Shown here: one piece after another, positions 17,981 through 25,418 of the stretch
Layout of the letters: each line of letters begins with the position of its first letter
Numbering within the stretch: the stretch's first letter is position 1
From: an uncultured Eubacteriales bacterium
Lineage (GTDB): Bacteria > Bacillota > Clostridia > Christensenellales > Aristaeellaceae
Direction of reading: 5' to 3'
NCBI GenBank assembly: GCA_900315585.1
Contig: OMZP01000030.1
Location: 1-58,393, forward strand
DNA: 58,393 bases
Program-made: the position numbers and the translations under genes
Notes under the pieces: generated by a model
Databases searched by the model: none
What the model was told of the DNA's origin: nothing
What the model saw: the letters and a program-made list of their open reading frames with translations, nothing else

Positions 17981-18984
17981 GGATATTGGTGACGGGCGGC
18001 GCCGGGTATATCGGCAGCCACACGGCGGTTGAATTGATACAGGCGGGCTATGACGTCGTCATTGTGGACGACCTTTCCAACGCCCGGCGCGAGGTGATCG
18101 ACAGGATACAGGAGATCACCGGCACAAGACCGCTATTCTACCAAATCAACTGCGCGGACAAGAAAGCGCTTCAGGCGGTATTCGCCGGGAACAGGATCGA
18201 TGCCGTCATCCACTTCGCAGGCTTCAAGGCCGTTGGCGAGAGCGTGAAAAAGCCGCTGCAATACTACCGCAACAACCTGGACAGCACGCTGACGCTGCTG
18301 GAGGTCATGGAGGAGTACGGCTGCAGGAAGTTCATCTTCTCCTCCTCCGCGACGGTCTACGGCCCGGAGAATCCCCATTCCTACCGCGAGGAGATGCCTG
18401 CCATCCAGTCTTCCAGTCCCTACGGCTGGACGAAGGTGATGATCGAGCGCATCCTGACGGATTACACAACTGCCCACCCGGATTTCTGCGCGGTGCTGCT
18501 GCGCTACTTCAACCCCATCGGCGCACATGAATCGGGGCTGTTGGGAGACGACCCCAACGGCATCCCCAACAACCTGATGCCCTACATCGCCCGGGTCGCG
18601 GCGAGACAGTTGGAAAAGCTGACGATCTTCGGTGGCGACTATCCTACGCCGGACGGCACCTGTCAGCGGGATTACCTGCACGTGGTGGATCTGGCGGTGG
18701 GGCACCTGAAGGCGCTGGAATATGCCATGGACCACAAGGGCGTCGAGGCGGTCAACCTCGGCACCGGGAACGGCGTGTCTGTGCTGGAACTGGTGCAGGT
18801 CTTTGAAAAGGTCAATCATATCAAGCTGAACTATGTCATCGGTCCCCGTCGCGATGGGGACCTCCCGGCCTTCTGGGCGGACGCGACAAAAGCCAAAGCG
18901 CTGTTGGGTTGGGAGGCAAAGCACAGCATCGAGGATATGTGTGAAAGCGCGTGGAGGTTTGTCTTGCATTCCAACGTGCAATGA
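17977..18984 (+). CDS. galE: UDP-glucose 4-epimerase
   Basis: A 335-residue extended SDR enzyme interconverting UDP-galactose and UDP-glucose. It shows GGAGYIGSH for NAD binding, the YGWTK catalytic Tyr-Lys pair within SSPYGWTKVM, and RYFNPIGAH. Full length for GalE. Translation is coupled to galK through the ATGA overlap. Confidence 0.95.
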   Translation: MRILVTGGAGYIGSHTAVELIQAGYDVVIVDDLSNARREVIDRIQEITGTRPLFYQINCADKKALQAVFAGNRIDAVIHFAGFKAVGESVKKPLQYYRNNLDSTLTLLEVMEEYGCRKFIFSSSATVYGPENPHSYREEMPAIQSSSPYGWTKVMIERILTDYTTAHPDFCAVLLRYFNPIGAHESGLLGDDPNGIPNNLMPYIARVAARQLEKLTIFGGDYPTPDGTCQRDYLHVVDLAVGHLKALEYAMDHKGVEAVNLGTGNGVSVLELVQVFEKVNHIKLNYVIGPRRDGDLPAFWADATKAKALLGWEAKHSIEDMCESAWRFVLHSNVQ

Positions 18985-19041
18985 ATCCATCGTCGATAGG
19001 CTCTGACCGGGTTTGAAACAGTGTGTGAAGGAGGGTAAACC

Positions 19042-20043
19042 ATGGAGAATAAGATCAGGCGCATCGGCGTTCTGACCAGCGGCGGTGATGCGCCGGGCAT
19101 GAACGCGACGGTCCGCGCCGTGACCCGCACGGCCATTGCCTGCGGCATGGAGTGCATTGGCATCCGCCGGGGCTGGCAGGGGCTCATCACCAGCGACTTC
19201 GTACAGCTGGATGCCGCCAGTGTCGGCCACATTCTTTCCAGGGGCGGCACGATCCTCTACACTGCCCGCAGCGAGGACTTCATGTCCGAAAAGGGCCGCA
19301 AGCGCGCGGTATCCACCTGCTAGATGCTGGGGATCGACGGTATCGTGGCAATCGGCGGCGACGGCACCTTCCGCGGTGCGCTGGAGCTGTCCCGGCTGGG
19401 GATTTCCACCGTCGGCGTGCCGGTGACCATCGACAACGACATCGGCTGCACCAACTATACCATTGGCTTCGACACCGCCTGTAACACCGCCATAGACTGT
19501 ATCGACCGCCTGCGCGATACCATGCAGAGCCACGATCGCTGCTCGGTGGTGGAGGTCATGGGCCGCAACGCCGGGTTCCTGGCCCTGTATGTGGGCATCG
19601 CCGTCGGCGCGACGGCTGTGCTGGTGCCCGAGCGGGAGCTGGACTTTGAACGCGACGTGGTGGAGCGCATCCGCAACGCGCGCCTCGCGGGCAGCACCCA
19701 CTTCATGATCGTGGTGGCCGAGGGCGTGGGCAGCGCCGTGGACATCGGCAAGTGCATCGAGGAGGAGATCGGCATCCAACCCCGCGTGACGGTGCTGGGC
19801 CACATCCAGCGCGGCGGCGCGCCGAATGCCCGTGATCGCGAGACAGCCACCCGCATGGGCTACTTCGCATTGAAGGCGCTGGCCGAGGGGCGGGCGAACT
19901 GCATCATCGGCACCCGCGGCGGCGACATCGTGGAGACGCCCATCGAGGAGGCGCTGGTGATGAAGAAGCACCTGCAGATGGATCGCTACGAGGTGCTGGA
20001 GACTATGAGCCTAGGCTCGGCCGGGCTGGTGCGCTCTATATAA
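19042..20043 (+). pseudogene. pfkA: 6-phosphofructokinase interrupted by an in-frame TAG
   Basis: The frame from 19042 encodes the ATP-PFK N-terminus (RIGVLTSGGDAPGMN) but meets TAG at 19321-19323; the same frame continues with GIDGIVAIGGDGTF, VTIDNDI and MGRNAGF to 20043. Combined length is 333 codons, close to normal (about 320). TIDND is preceded by V, not the K typical of PPi-dependent enzymes, so it was ATP-dependent. The stop is followed at once by ATG (TAGATG), so re-initiation could yield a two-piece protein. TAG is an ordinary stop for neighbouring genes, so genome-wide recoding is unlikely. Explanations are a nonsense mutation, split translation or a sequence error. Confidence 0.85.
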
Positions 20044-20630
20044 AACAGCATGGATTATCAATGAAGCAATGTGCGGCGAAGCTGTTACCTCGAAGAACAA
20101 AGACAAGGACGTGAGTTTTTGTCTTTGATACTTTTTAGGGTCTTGTTTACGTTTTCGTTTACAAGCAAATTCATCGGACAGTGGAAGAACAAGAATTAAC
20201 AGAATAATAACCACATAATAGAACACTTGTTTTATACGGGTGATTTGCGCATTCTCTCGTGTTATGGTATATTTGTACCGAGATGTCCTCTTTTGATCAA
20301 ATGTCTCCCCACCCAAATTCACTTCCATGAATTCGAAAATGGCACTATTTATGCAGATTTGGCACTGTTTATGCAGAACTTATTGACATTATTATGACAT
20401 TGGGTTATCACTACATTGTGACCTTTGGTCACATGGTATCAATTTAATGGTTTCGGGCCACAACACGATGGTACGAACATACAATGTGTTCGGGATCATC
20501 GCTCCATTCGAGAGAGGCCGTCCGCTAGGGCGGCTTCTTTCGTGCCTGTCGGAAGGTGACCACGAGGGAGCGTTTGCCTGCACTCTGCATGGGAGGGGGA
20601 GGCGCACAGGAAAATTACAAAGGAAAGGTA
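20044..20630. other. AT-rich gap between pfkA and the tRNA operon
   Basis: No gene is supported here. CAAAGACAA/TTGTCTTTG at 20098-20127 followed by CTTTTT likely ends the galactoside operon. Further on are the near-repeats TGGCACT-TTTATGCAGA around 20340-20378, the palindrome TGTGACC-TTT-GGTCACA at 20417-20433, and a terminator-like stem GCCGTCC/GGGCGGC at 20517-20534 followed by TTCTTT. The last three could frame a small RNA between about 20390 and 20540, but no clear promoter is seen. Confidence 0.5.
20098..20136 (+). terminator. Terminator at the end of the galactoside operon
   Basis: A 9-bp stem CAAAGACAA/TTGTCTTTG with a 12-base loop is followed by ATACTTTTT, about 55 bases after the pfkA frame ends. 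Confidence 0.6.
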
Positions 20631-20659
20631 TTGACAAACGACCGGATTTGTTGTATTAT
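20631..20659 (+). promoter_or_regulatory. Promoter of the tRNA operon
   Basis: TTGACA (20631-20636) and TATTAT (20654-20659) with an ideal 17-base spacer lie about 40 bases before the first tRNA. Confidence 0.85.
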
Positions 20660-20700
20660 ATCTCATGTCGCCGCGAGAACGCGGCTCTGTGGGACAATAT

Positions 20701-20776
20701 GGGAGCATAGCTCAGCTGGGAGAGCATTTGCCTTACAAGCAAAGGGTCACAGGTTCGAGCCCTGTTGTTCCCACCA
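20701..20776 (+). tRNA. tRNA-Val (TAC)
   Basis: Complete 76-base cloverleaf with encoded CCA; the anticodon loop CTTACAA gives TAC. Confidence 0.97.
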
Positions 20777-20780
20777 ATGT

Positions 20781-20857
20781 GGTGCGGTAGTTCAGTTGGT
20801 TAGAATGCCAGCCTGTCACGCTGGAGGTCGAGGGTTCGAGCCCCTTCCGCATCGCCA
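20781..20857 (+). tRNA. tRNA-Asp (GTC)
   Basis: Complete 77-base cloverleaf with encoded CCA; the anticodon loop CTGTCAC gives GTC. Confidence 0.97.
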
Positions 20858-20860
20858 TTC

Positions 20861-20936
20861 GCCCAGGTAGCTCAGTCGGTAGAGCAGTAGACTGAAAATC
20901 TACGTGTCGATGGTTCGATTCCGTCCCTGGGCACCA
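20861..20936 (+). tRNA. tRNA-Phe (GAA)
   Basis: Complete 76-base cloverleaf with encoded CCA; the anticodon loop CTGAAAA gives GAA. Confidence 0.97.
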
Positions 20937-20939
20937 TTT

Positions 20940-21015
20940 GCGGTAGTAGCTCAGTTGGTAGAGCGCCACCTTGCCAAGGTGGAGGTCGCGAGTCCGAGTC
21001 TCGTCTACCGCTCCA
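20940..21015 (+). tRNA. tRNA-Gly (GCC)
   Basis: Complete 76-base cloverleaf with encoded CCA; acceptor GCGGTAG/CTACCGC; the anticodon loop TTGCCAA gives GCC. Confidence 0.97.
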
Positions 21016-21052
21016 TTTTTTACGGCGAACGCCTCCGCGTGCGCCGCAATTT

Positions 21053-21127
21053 GGTGCCATAGCCAAGTGGTAAGGCAAAGGTCTGCAAAACCTTCATTCC
21101 CCGGTCCGAATCCGGGTGGCACCTCCA
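21053..21127 (+). tRNA. tRNA-Cys (GCA)
   Basis: Complete 75-base cloverleaf with encoded CCA; the anticodon loop CTGCAAA gives GCA. Confidence 0.97.
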
Positions 21128-21152
21128 AAGCCCTGCGAAGCAGGGCTTTTTT
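21128..21152 (+). terminator. Terminator of the tRNA operon
   Basis: AAGCCCTGC-GAA-GCAGGGCTT runs into a T-tract directly after tRNA-Cys. Confidence 0.9.
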
Positions 21153-21155
21153 GTA

Positions 21156-21186
21156 TAGCAAAACCCCCGCGTTGATGCGGGGGTTT
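21156..21186 (-). terminator. Terminator of the minus-strand membrane gene pair
   Basis: AAACCCCCGC (21161-21170) pairs with 21177-21186; read on the minus strand it ends in TTTTGC, 12 bases after the stop at 21198. Confidence 0.8.
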
Positions 21187-21197
21187 CGTTGCTTCTG

Positions 21198-21743
21198 TCA
21201 CATCTCCAGCAGCCGCGCGGCGTCGGCGGCCTCTTGCTTGGCCTTGTCGATGGCGGTGAGGAGGGCGTCCCAGGAGCCGGTCTCGAAGCCGTCCCGGGCG
21301 AGCATCACGCCGCGGTGGTCGCTGCAGATCAGCAGGTACAGGTGCTCCGTCTCCTTGTGCTCGCGCACGTCGGTATAGTCGATCTCGGTGGGCTCGGCGT
21401 GGCCGGCGTCCACGGAGAGGGAGGTGCGATGGCAGGTGACGGTGCGCTGGGAGGCGTCGCCGTTGACGCGCCGGAAGGCCTTGTACTTGCGGCGCAGCTC
21501 GGATTTCTGGAGGGTCAGCGCCCAGAGGATGACGAGGATGCCGGTGAGCAGCGTGGGCACGCACAGCGCCGAGAGCACCGGGACGCGCGCCTGCAGGGCC
21601 AGGAAGAGCAGCCCGAAGGCCAGGAGCACGATGCCGCAGTAGAGCAGCGTCTTTTGGCGCTTTTGGGAGAAGATGGCGGCGTAGCCCTCGGCGAACAGCG
21701 CCTGGTCCACGGTGAGGCGGTTGACGGCGATCGGTTCCATCAC
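21198..21743 (-). CDS. Two-helix membrane protein, possibly YcxB-like
   Basis: A 181-residue protein with two adjacent membrane helices (about residues 33-50 and 56-77) and a cytoplasmic domain with the pattern ID-Y-T-D-V-R-E-H-K-E-T-E-H-L-Y-L-L, which resembles the YcxB-like fold of Bacillota. The C-terminus is Ala-rich and helical. It overlaps the upstream gene by 4 bases, so the pair forms an operon. Function unknown. Confidence 0.7.
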   Translation of the reverse strand: MMEPIAVNRLTVDQALFAEGYAAIFSQKRQKTLLYCGIVLLAFGLLFLALQARVPVLSALCVPTLLTGILVILWALTLQKSELRRKYKAFRRVNGDASQRTVTCHRTSLSVDAGHAEPTEIDYTDVREHKETEHLYLLICSDHRGVMLARDGFETGSWDALLTAIDKAKQEAADAARLLEM

Positions 21744-22615
21744 TTGCCCTCCTTGTTCTTGTCGATGTCACGCAGCAGGGCCTCCCAGTGGCGGGTGCCG
21801 CTGTTCATCGGGTCGGGCTCGGCGGGTTCCTCGCCGGTGAGGGCCTCGAAGGAATCCTTGGCCCAGGGGTCGCCCTCCACGGCGATGAACTGTTCCTCGA
21901 TGTTCAGATCGCGGTTCAGGTCGGCGTAGAGCCGCAGCTGGGACAGCAGGATGGGGAACCAGAAGCCCAGGAAGGGCACGACGAACACCGTCCACGGCGC
22001 CAGCAGCACGATCAGCGCGATCCAGACCAGCTGGATCAGCACCGCCGCCAGCACCCGCAGGGAGTGCTTGATGGTGAACAGCATGGCGTTGCGGACGCGG
22101 ATGACGGCGCTCTGGCTGAACAGCACCAGCTGGGGCCAGTAGAGCGTGTTGAACCAGATCACCAGCGCCGCGCTGACCAGCGCCATCACCAGTGTGCCGG
22201 GGGTGGGGGAGACGCGGGCGCTCATCATGATGTAGGCCATGAAGGAGAAGATGCCGGCGAACAGGCCGAGGATCGCGCCGGGGAGGAGGCTGCTTCTCCA
22301 GTTCTGCTTCCAGGCCTTTTTATAGTTTTTCCACCAGTTGCCGGGGGCGTCCCGCAGGCCGCGCATGATGGCATCCACCATCCCGGCCAGGAACGGCCCG
22401 AAGATCGCGCCGCCCAGGAGGGATGCGGGCACCAGCACCACCAGGCTGGACGTGAGCAGCGCCAGCAGCACGCCCGCCGCCAGCGGCATCGCCCCGGCGG
22501 TGGTGAACAGGTTGATCCTAAGCCAGTTGAAGCCGTAAAAGGACATCAGCTGCTTGTAGCGGGCGAAGCCCTCCTGCCGGTGGGTGTAGTCGGTGTCGTC
22601 GCGGAACAGGGCCAT
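21740..22615 (-). CDS. Polytopic membrane protein, YesL/DUF624-like
   Basis: A 291-residue protein with about six membrane helices. The block N-W-W-K-N-Y-K-K-A-W-K-Q-N-W-R-S-S-L between helix pairs resembles the F-x-x-S-F-K-x-N-F-K-Q region of DUF624/YesL proteins. The acidic, soluble C-terminal tail is unusual. It is translated ahead of the YcxB-like protein with a 4-base overlap. No sugar-transport gene is adjacent, unlike the YesL at 11518. Confidence 0.65.
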   Translation of the reverse strand: MALFRDDTDYTHRQEGFARYKQLMSFYGFNWLRINLFTTAGAMPLAAGVLLALLTSSLVVLVPASLLGGAIFGPFLAGMVDAIMRGLRDAPGNWWKNYKKAWKQNWRSSLLPGAILGLFAGIFSFMAYIMMSARVSPTPGTLVMALVSAALVIWFNTLYWPQLVLFSQSAVIRVRNAMLFTIKHSLRVLAAVLIQLVWIALIVLLAPWTVFVVPFLGFWFPILLSQLRLYADLNRDLNIEEQFIAVEGDPWAKDSFEALTGEEPAEPDPMNSGTRHWEALLRDIDKNKEGK

Positions 22616-22642
22616 GGGAGACCTCCTTTGATAGTCAATAAT

Positions 22643-22680
22643 CAGAGTTGAGAGTTTAGAGTTAAGAGTTTAGATTGAAT
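22643..22680. repeat. Heptad-repeat arm (NAGAGTT)n
   Basis: Five consecutive 7-base units of the form NAGAGTT fill 22643-22677. This looks like one arm of the heptad-arm elements seen at 42213, 45470, 46636 and 51759. Confidence 0.75.
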
Positions 22681-22818
22681 AGCGAGAATACCATCAACTT
22701 CACCACCCAGCCCCGCCTGATCCAGCTGTTCGACAAGCAGACGGGCAACAACCTCATCTGGTTCGACGAGAAGTCCTCCGCCGCCGATGCGCCGGTGTGC
22801 AAGACGTACAACTTCTGA
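22681..22818 (+). pseudogene. Remnant of an MsmK-type ATPase C-terminus
   Basis: One frame reads 45 residues ending in TGA that closely match the C-terminus of the MsmK-type ATPase at 12483: [22 protein letters not shown], then APVCK-YNF. There is no Walker domain or start upstream; the coding sequence begins abruptly at a heptad-repeat arm. It is a dead gene end left by a rearrangement, or a fragment carried between repeats. Confidence 0.88.
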
Positions 22819-22837
22819 TCGATCGGATATAAACAGC

Positions 22838-22966
22838 GAGGCTGTCTCAAAACACCGACCTGGCCGGGTATCCACGGTAGGGACGCCATTCATGGCGTCC
22901 GCGGGCGGCATCAATGCCGCCCCTACGGGGATGCTCGCAGCATCGGATGAGTTTTGAGACAGCCTC
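22838..22966. mobile_element. MITE copy 1 (129 bp, perfect 16-bp terminal inverted repeats)
   Basis: GAGGCTGTCTCAAAAC at 22838-22853 is the exact complement of 22951-22966. The core holds two palindromes, GGACGCCATTCATGGCGTCC and GGGCGGCATCAATGCCGCCC. A related copy lies at 38660-38790. GGCTGTCTCAAAA-type ends recall termini of Firmicutes insertion sequences (from memory), suggesting a non-autonomous derivative. Confidence 0.85.
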
Positions 22967-22980
22967 GTGCTATTGGCTTA

Positions 22981-23257
22981 TCACGGAAAGCTGTGGGATG
23001 AAATGAAGCGAATCGCAAGTTTTCCCCTTTAGTGCTGTTAAGTGACGAAACGTACAGATCCTTCGCACGGCGCGGTTTTCAATCCCCTGGATTGAAAATC
23101 CGCGGTCCGGCCCGCAGGCCGGACTTGGAAACCCTCCGGGTTTCCAACCTTCCGCTCAGGATGACAGGACTTTGATTCGCTGTCATCCTGAGCGAAGCGA
23201 AGGATCTGTACGCAGCGTCAACGGACTACGTTATACCAATCCCTTCACTTTCCGTGA
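22981..23257. mobile_element. REP-core element A (TCACGGAAA ends), with nested palindromes
   Basis: TCACGGAAA at 22981-22989 and TTTCCGTGA at 23249-23257 bound a core (23051-23212) that begins CGTACAGATCCTTCGC and ends in its complement. Inside the left half of the core, three further hairpins are inserted, including TCCGGCCCGCAGGCCGGA and TTGGAAACCCTCCGGG. Related copies: 31451-31679, 38428-38653, and cores at 43223 and 44239. It follows MITE copy 1 directly. Confidence 0.8.
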
Positions 23258-23295
23258 AAAACCTCTTTTTTGGCTTCAGTTGAGCCGCCCGGGCC

Positions 23296-23883
23296 TCACG
23301 GCTTGTCCGGCACCGTCTCCTCCAGCGCGTCCACCACGGTGATGTAGGCCTGACGCACGTCCTCGGCGGGATGGTCGTCGGCGTTCACCAGTGTGTTCCA
23401 GGCCTGGGCGATGTCCTCCCCGGCCTGGGCGAGCCACGCCTCCACCGCGGGTCCGTTCTCGTCGATCAGGGCCTGGGCCTGGGCGCTGACGTTCCGCACC
23501 CATTCGTTCAGGCTCGCGTCCCCCGCCCAGGCGGCGAAGGAATCCAGCGCGCCCTGGGCCCAGTCTACCACGCCGCTGTCGTAGGCCCAGGCGGTCACGT
23601 CGCTCACGGCGCCGTTGACCCAGTCGGTCACGCCGCTGTTTTGGGCCCAGTCGGACACGCTGCTTGCAGCGCCGTTGACCCAGTCGGTCACGCCGTTTTC
23701 GTTGGCCCAGTCGGCCGCGCTCTGCCCGGCGTCCCCGACCATGCCGACGAAGGAGTCCCAGGTCTTGCCCAGGTTCGCCAGGAAATCGTCGGCGTTGGAG
23801 GAGCCGCTGCCCTCGGCCAGGCAGGCCGGGACTGACAGCGCCATCGCCAGCGCGATCAGCAGGGAAATGATCTTCCTTTTCAT
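23296..23883 (-). CDS. Secreted protein with four 20-residue Trp repeats
   Basis: A 195-residue protein with a Sec signal peptide (MKRKIISLLIALAMALS, cleavage probably after CLA at residue 23). Residues 58-137 form four 20-residue units with two Trp each at fixed positions: W59/W68, W79/W88, W99/W108, W119/W128. Two units share S-G-V-T-D-W-V-N-G-A or a close form. The mature protein is strongly acidic. I do not recognise a family; surface or peptidoglycan-associated roles are guesses. GGAGGCAATC precedes its ATG, and the HD gene lies just upstream on the same strand. Confidence 0.8.
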   Translation of the reverse strand: MKRKIISLLIALAMALSVPACLAEGSGSSNADDFLANLGKTWDSFVGMVGDAGQSAADWANENGVTDWVNGAASSVSDWAQNSGVTDWVNGAVSDVTAWAYDSGVVDWAQGALDSFAAWAGDASLNEWVRNVSAQAQALIDENGPAVEAWLAQAGEDIAQAWNTLVNADDHPAEDVRQAYITVVDALEETVPDKP

Positions 23884-23913
23884 GATGATTGCCTCCTTCG
23901 GGGGAAACGGTAG

Positions 23914-24480
23914 TTATGCCTCCGTTCCCAGCAGTCCGATCTCCGCCGCGTGCTCCCGCATGCCCTCGATGCAGATCTCCGCGACCTCCTTGACATCCAT
24001 GCCCAGCATCTCGCAGCCCTTCAGCACCAGCGCCCGGTCGCACTTCGCGGCGAACTTCTTGTCCTTGAACTTCTTCATGAAGCTCTTGATCTCCAGGTCC
24101 GTGATCCCCTTGGGGCGCATCCGGGCGCAGGCCTGGATGATGCCCGTCAGCTCGTCCACGGTGTACAGCGACTTCTCCAGGTTTGTGATCGGCTCCACGT
24201 CGGTGCAGATGCCGTAGCCGTGGGACAGTATGGCGCGCACCTCCTCCGGCGTCACCCCCGCGGCCAGCAGGGGTTCTTCCGTGTGCTTAAGGTGCTCCTC
24301 GGGATACTTTTCATAGTCGTAATCGTGCAGCTGGCCGATGGCCTGCCAGTGCTCCACGTCCTCGCCGAAGTGGCGGGCCATCGCGCCCATGGCGTAGCAG
24401 ACGTTCAGCGCGTGGATGCGCAGGTGTTCCTCGGTGATCATCGTGTCGTTCAGCTCGCGGGCTCTCTCCAGTGTCAGCAT
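23914..24480 (-). CDS. HD-domain hydrolase
   Basis: A 188-residue protein of the HD superfamily, metal-dependent phosphohydrolases. A conserved H-x18-HD arrangement is visible: R-I-H-A-L-N-V-C-Y-A, then G-Q-L-H-D-Y-D-Y-E, with a later H-G-Y-G. The substrate is unknown; homologues act on nucleotides or phosphoesters. The ATG at 24478-24480 has GGAGGT upstream; the frame remains open further but without a site. It is divergent from the thioesterase gene across 140 bp. Confidence 0.85.
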   Translation of the reverse strand: MLTLERARELNDTMITEEHLRIHALNVCYAMGAMARHFGEDVEHWQAIGQLHDYDYEKYPEEHLKHTEEPLLAAGVTPEEVRAILSHGYGICTDVEPITNLEKSLYTVDELTGIIQACARMRPKGITDLEIKSFMKKFKDKKFAAKCDRALVLKGCEMLGMDVKEVAEICIEGMREHAAEIGLLGTEA

Positions 24481-24620
24481 AGGGCTTACCTCCATCGTTG
24501 TGTAATCCCAGTTTATCACAAGACAAAGCCGTTTGCAAGATGTGGATTTATCGTTCCAGTGGCTTGCATTGGACAGCGGGATGGTGTAGAATTGGGAAAA
24601 ACGGTTTCGAGGAGCGGCGC

Positions 24621-25340
24621 ATGAAGTACACAAAGCAGATCACGATCCTGCCCAGCCAGCTGGATGCGGAGGGGAAACTGGGCATGGCGAACACCTTCGA
24701 CCTGTTCATGGACACGGCCACCGAGGCCGCGGGCGCGATGGGCGTGGGCTGGGACTTTTTGAAGAAGAAGGGCATGTTCTGGATCACGGTGAAGGCCCGC
24801 GTGCGGTTTTTGAAGGCCCCGGACGTGCTGGACGAGGTGGAGGTGGCCACCTGGCCGGAGCAGCCCGGCGAGAAGCGATGCAACCGCTACTACACCATCA
24901 CCCGGGACGGGGAGCTGATGGCCGTGGGCAAGACGGAGTGGGCCATCGTCAGCATGCTCACCCGGCGGCCGCAGCTGATGGACAAGGTGCTGCCCAGGGG
25001 CTATGTCTACCCGGAGGAGAGCGCCTCCCCGGAGCCCTTTCCCATGATCGACGAGGCCTTCCCCGAGCCTGCCTACTGCGAGCACCGGGTCTCCGCGCTG
25101 GACATCGACATGGCGCGGCACATGAACAACGTGGCCTACGTGCGGGCAATCATCAATTCCTTCTCCACGAAGGAGTGGAAGAAGCTAAACGTGGTGCAGA
25201 TGGACGTGATCTTCCGATCCTCCGCCGTGGAGGGGGACGTGCTGCGCCTCCAGAAGCGCCAGTCCGGGAACATCATCGACATCCGCGGCAGTCTCGACGG
25301 GGACAGGACCAGCGTGCTGGCCCGGCTGACGAGGGGATAG
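24621..25340 (+). CDS. Acyl-ACP thioesterase
   Basis: A 239-residue double-hotdog protein of the FatA/FatB-like bacterial family, releasing fatty acids from acyl carrier protein. The second hotdog carries D-I-D-M-A-R-H-M-N-N-V-A-Y-V, matching the family pattern D-x-N-x-H-V-N-N; the first includes W-I-T-V-K-A-R-V. The ATG at 24621 follows GAGGAG. It ends in TAG followed by a shared bidirectional terminator. Confidence 0.9.
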   Translation: MKYTKQITILPSQLDAEGKLGMANTFDLFMDTATEAAGAMGVGWDFLKKKGMFWITVKARVRFLKAPDVLDEVEVATWPEQPGEKRCNRYYTITRDGELMAVGKTEWAIVSMLTRRPQLMDKVLPRGYVYPEESASPEPFPMIDEAFPEPAYCEHRVSALDIDMARHMNNVAYVRAIINSFSTKEWKKLNVVQMDVIFRSSAVEGDVLRLQKRQSGNIIDIRGSLDGDRTSVLARLTRG

Positions 25341-25344
25341 GAAT

Positions 25345-25387
25345 CCAAAACCATGACCACCCGTTTTGCGGGTGGTCATGGTTTTGG
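25345..25387. terminator. Bidirectional terminator between convergent genes
   Basis: A perfect 19-bp stem (25345-25363 with 25369-25387) with loop TTTTG and A/T-rich outer ends lies between two convergent genes. Confidence 0.92.
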
Positions 25388-25418
25388 AGACAACCTATTT
25401 TCATTTTGGGGTTTTCAT

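Noticed and set aside
19321..19323. TAG read as an amino acid through genome-wide recoding
   Set aside because: TAG is the normal stop of several neighbouring genes (7493-7495, 8532-8534, 25338-25340), so recoding of all TAGs is not supported.
20447..20710. Small frame upstream of the tRNA operon
   Set aside because: It crosses the tRNA promoter and a terminator-like stem and enters tRNA-Val; not a credible gene.
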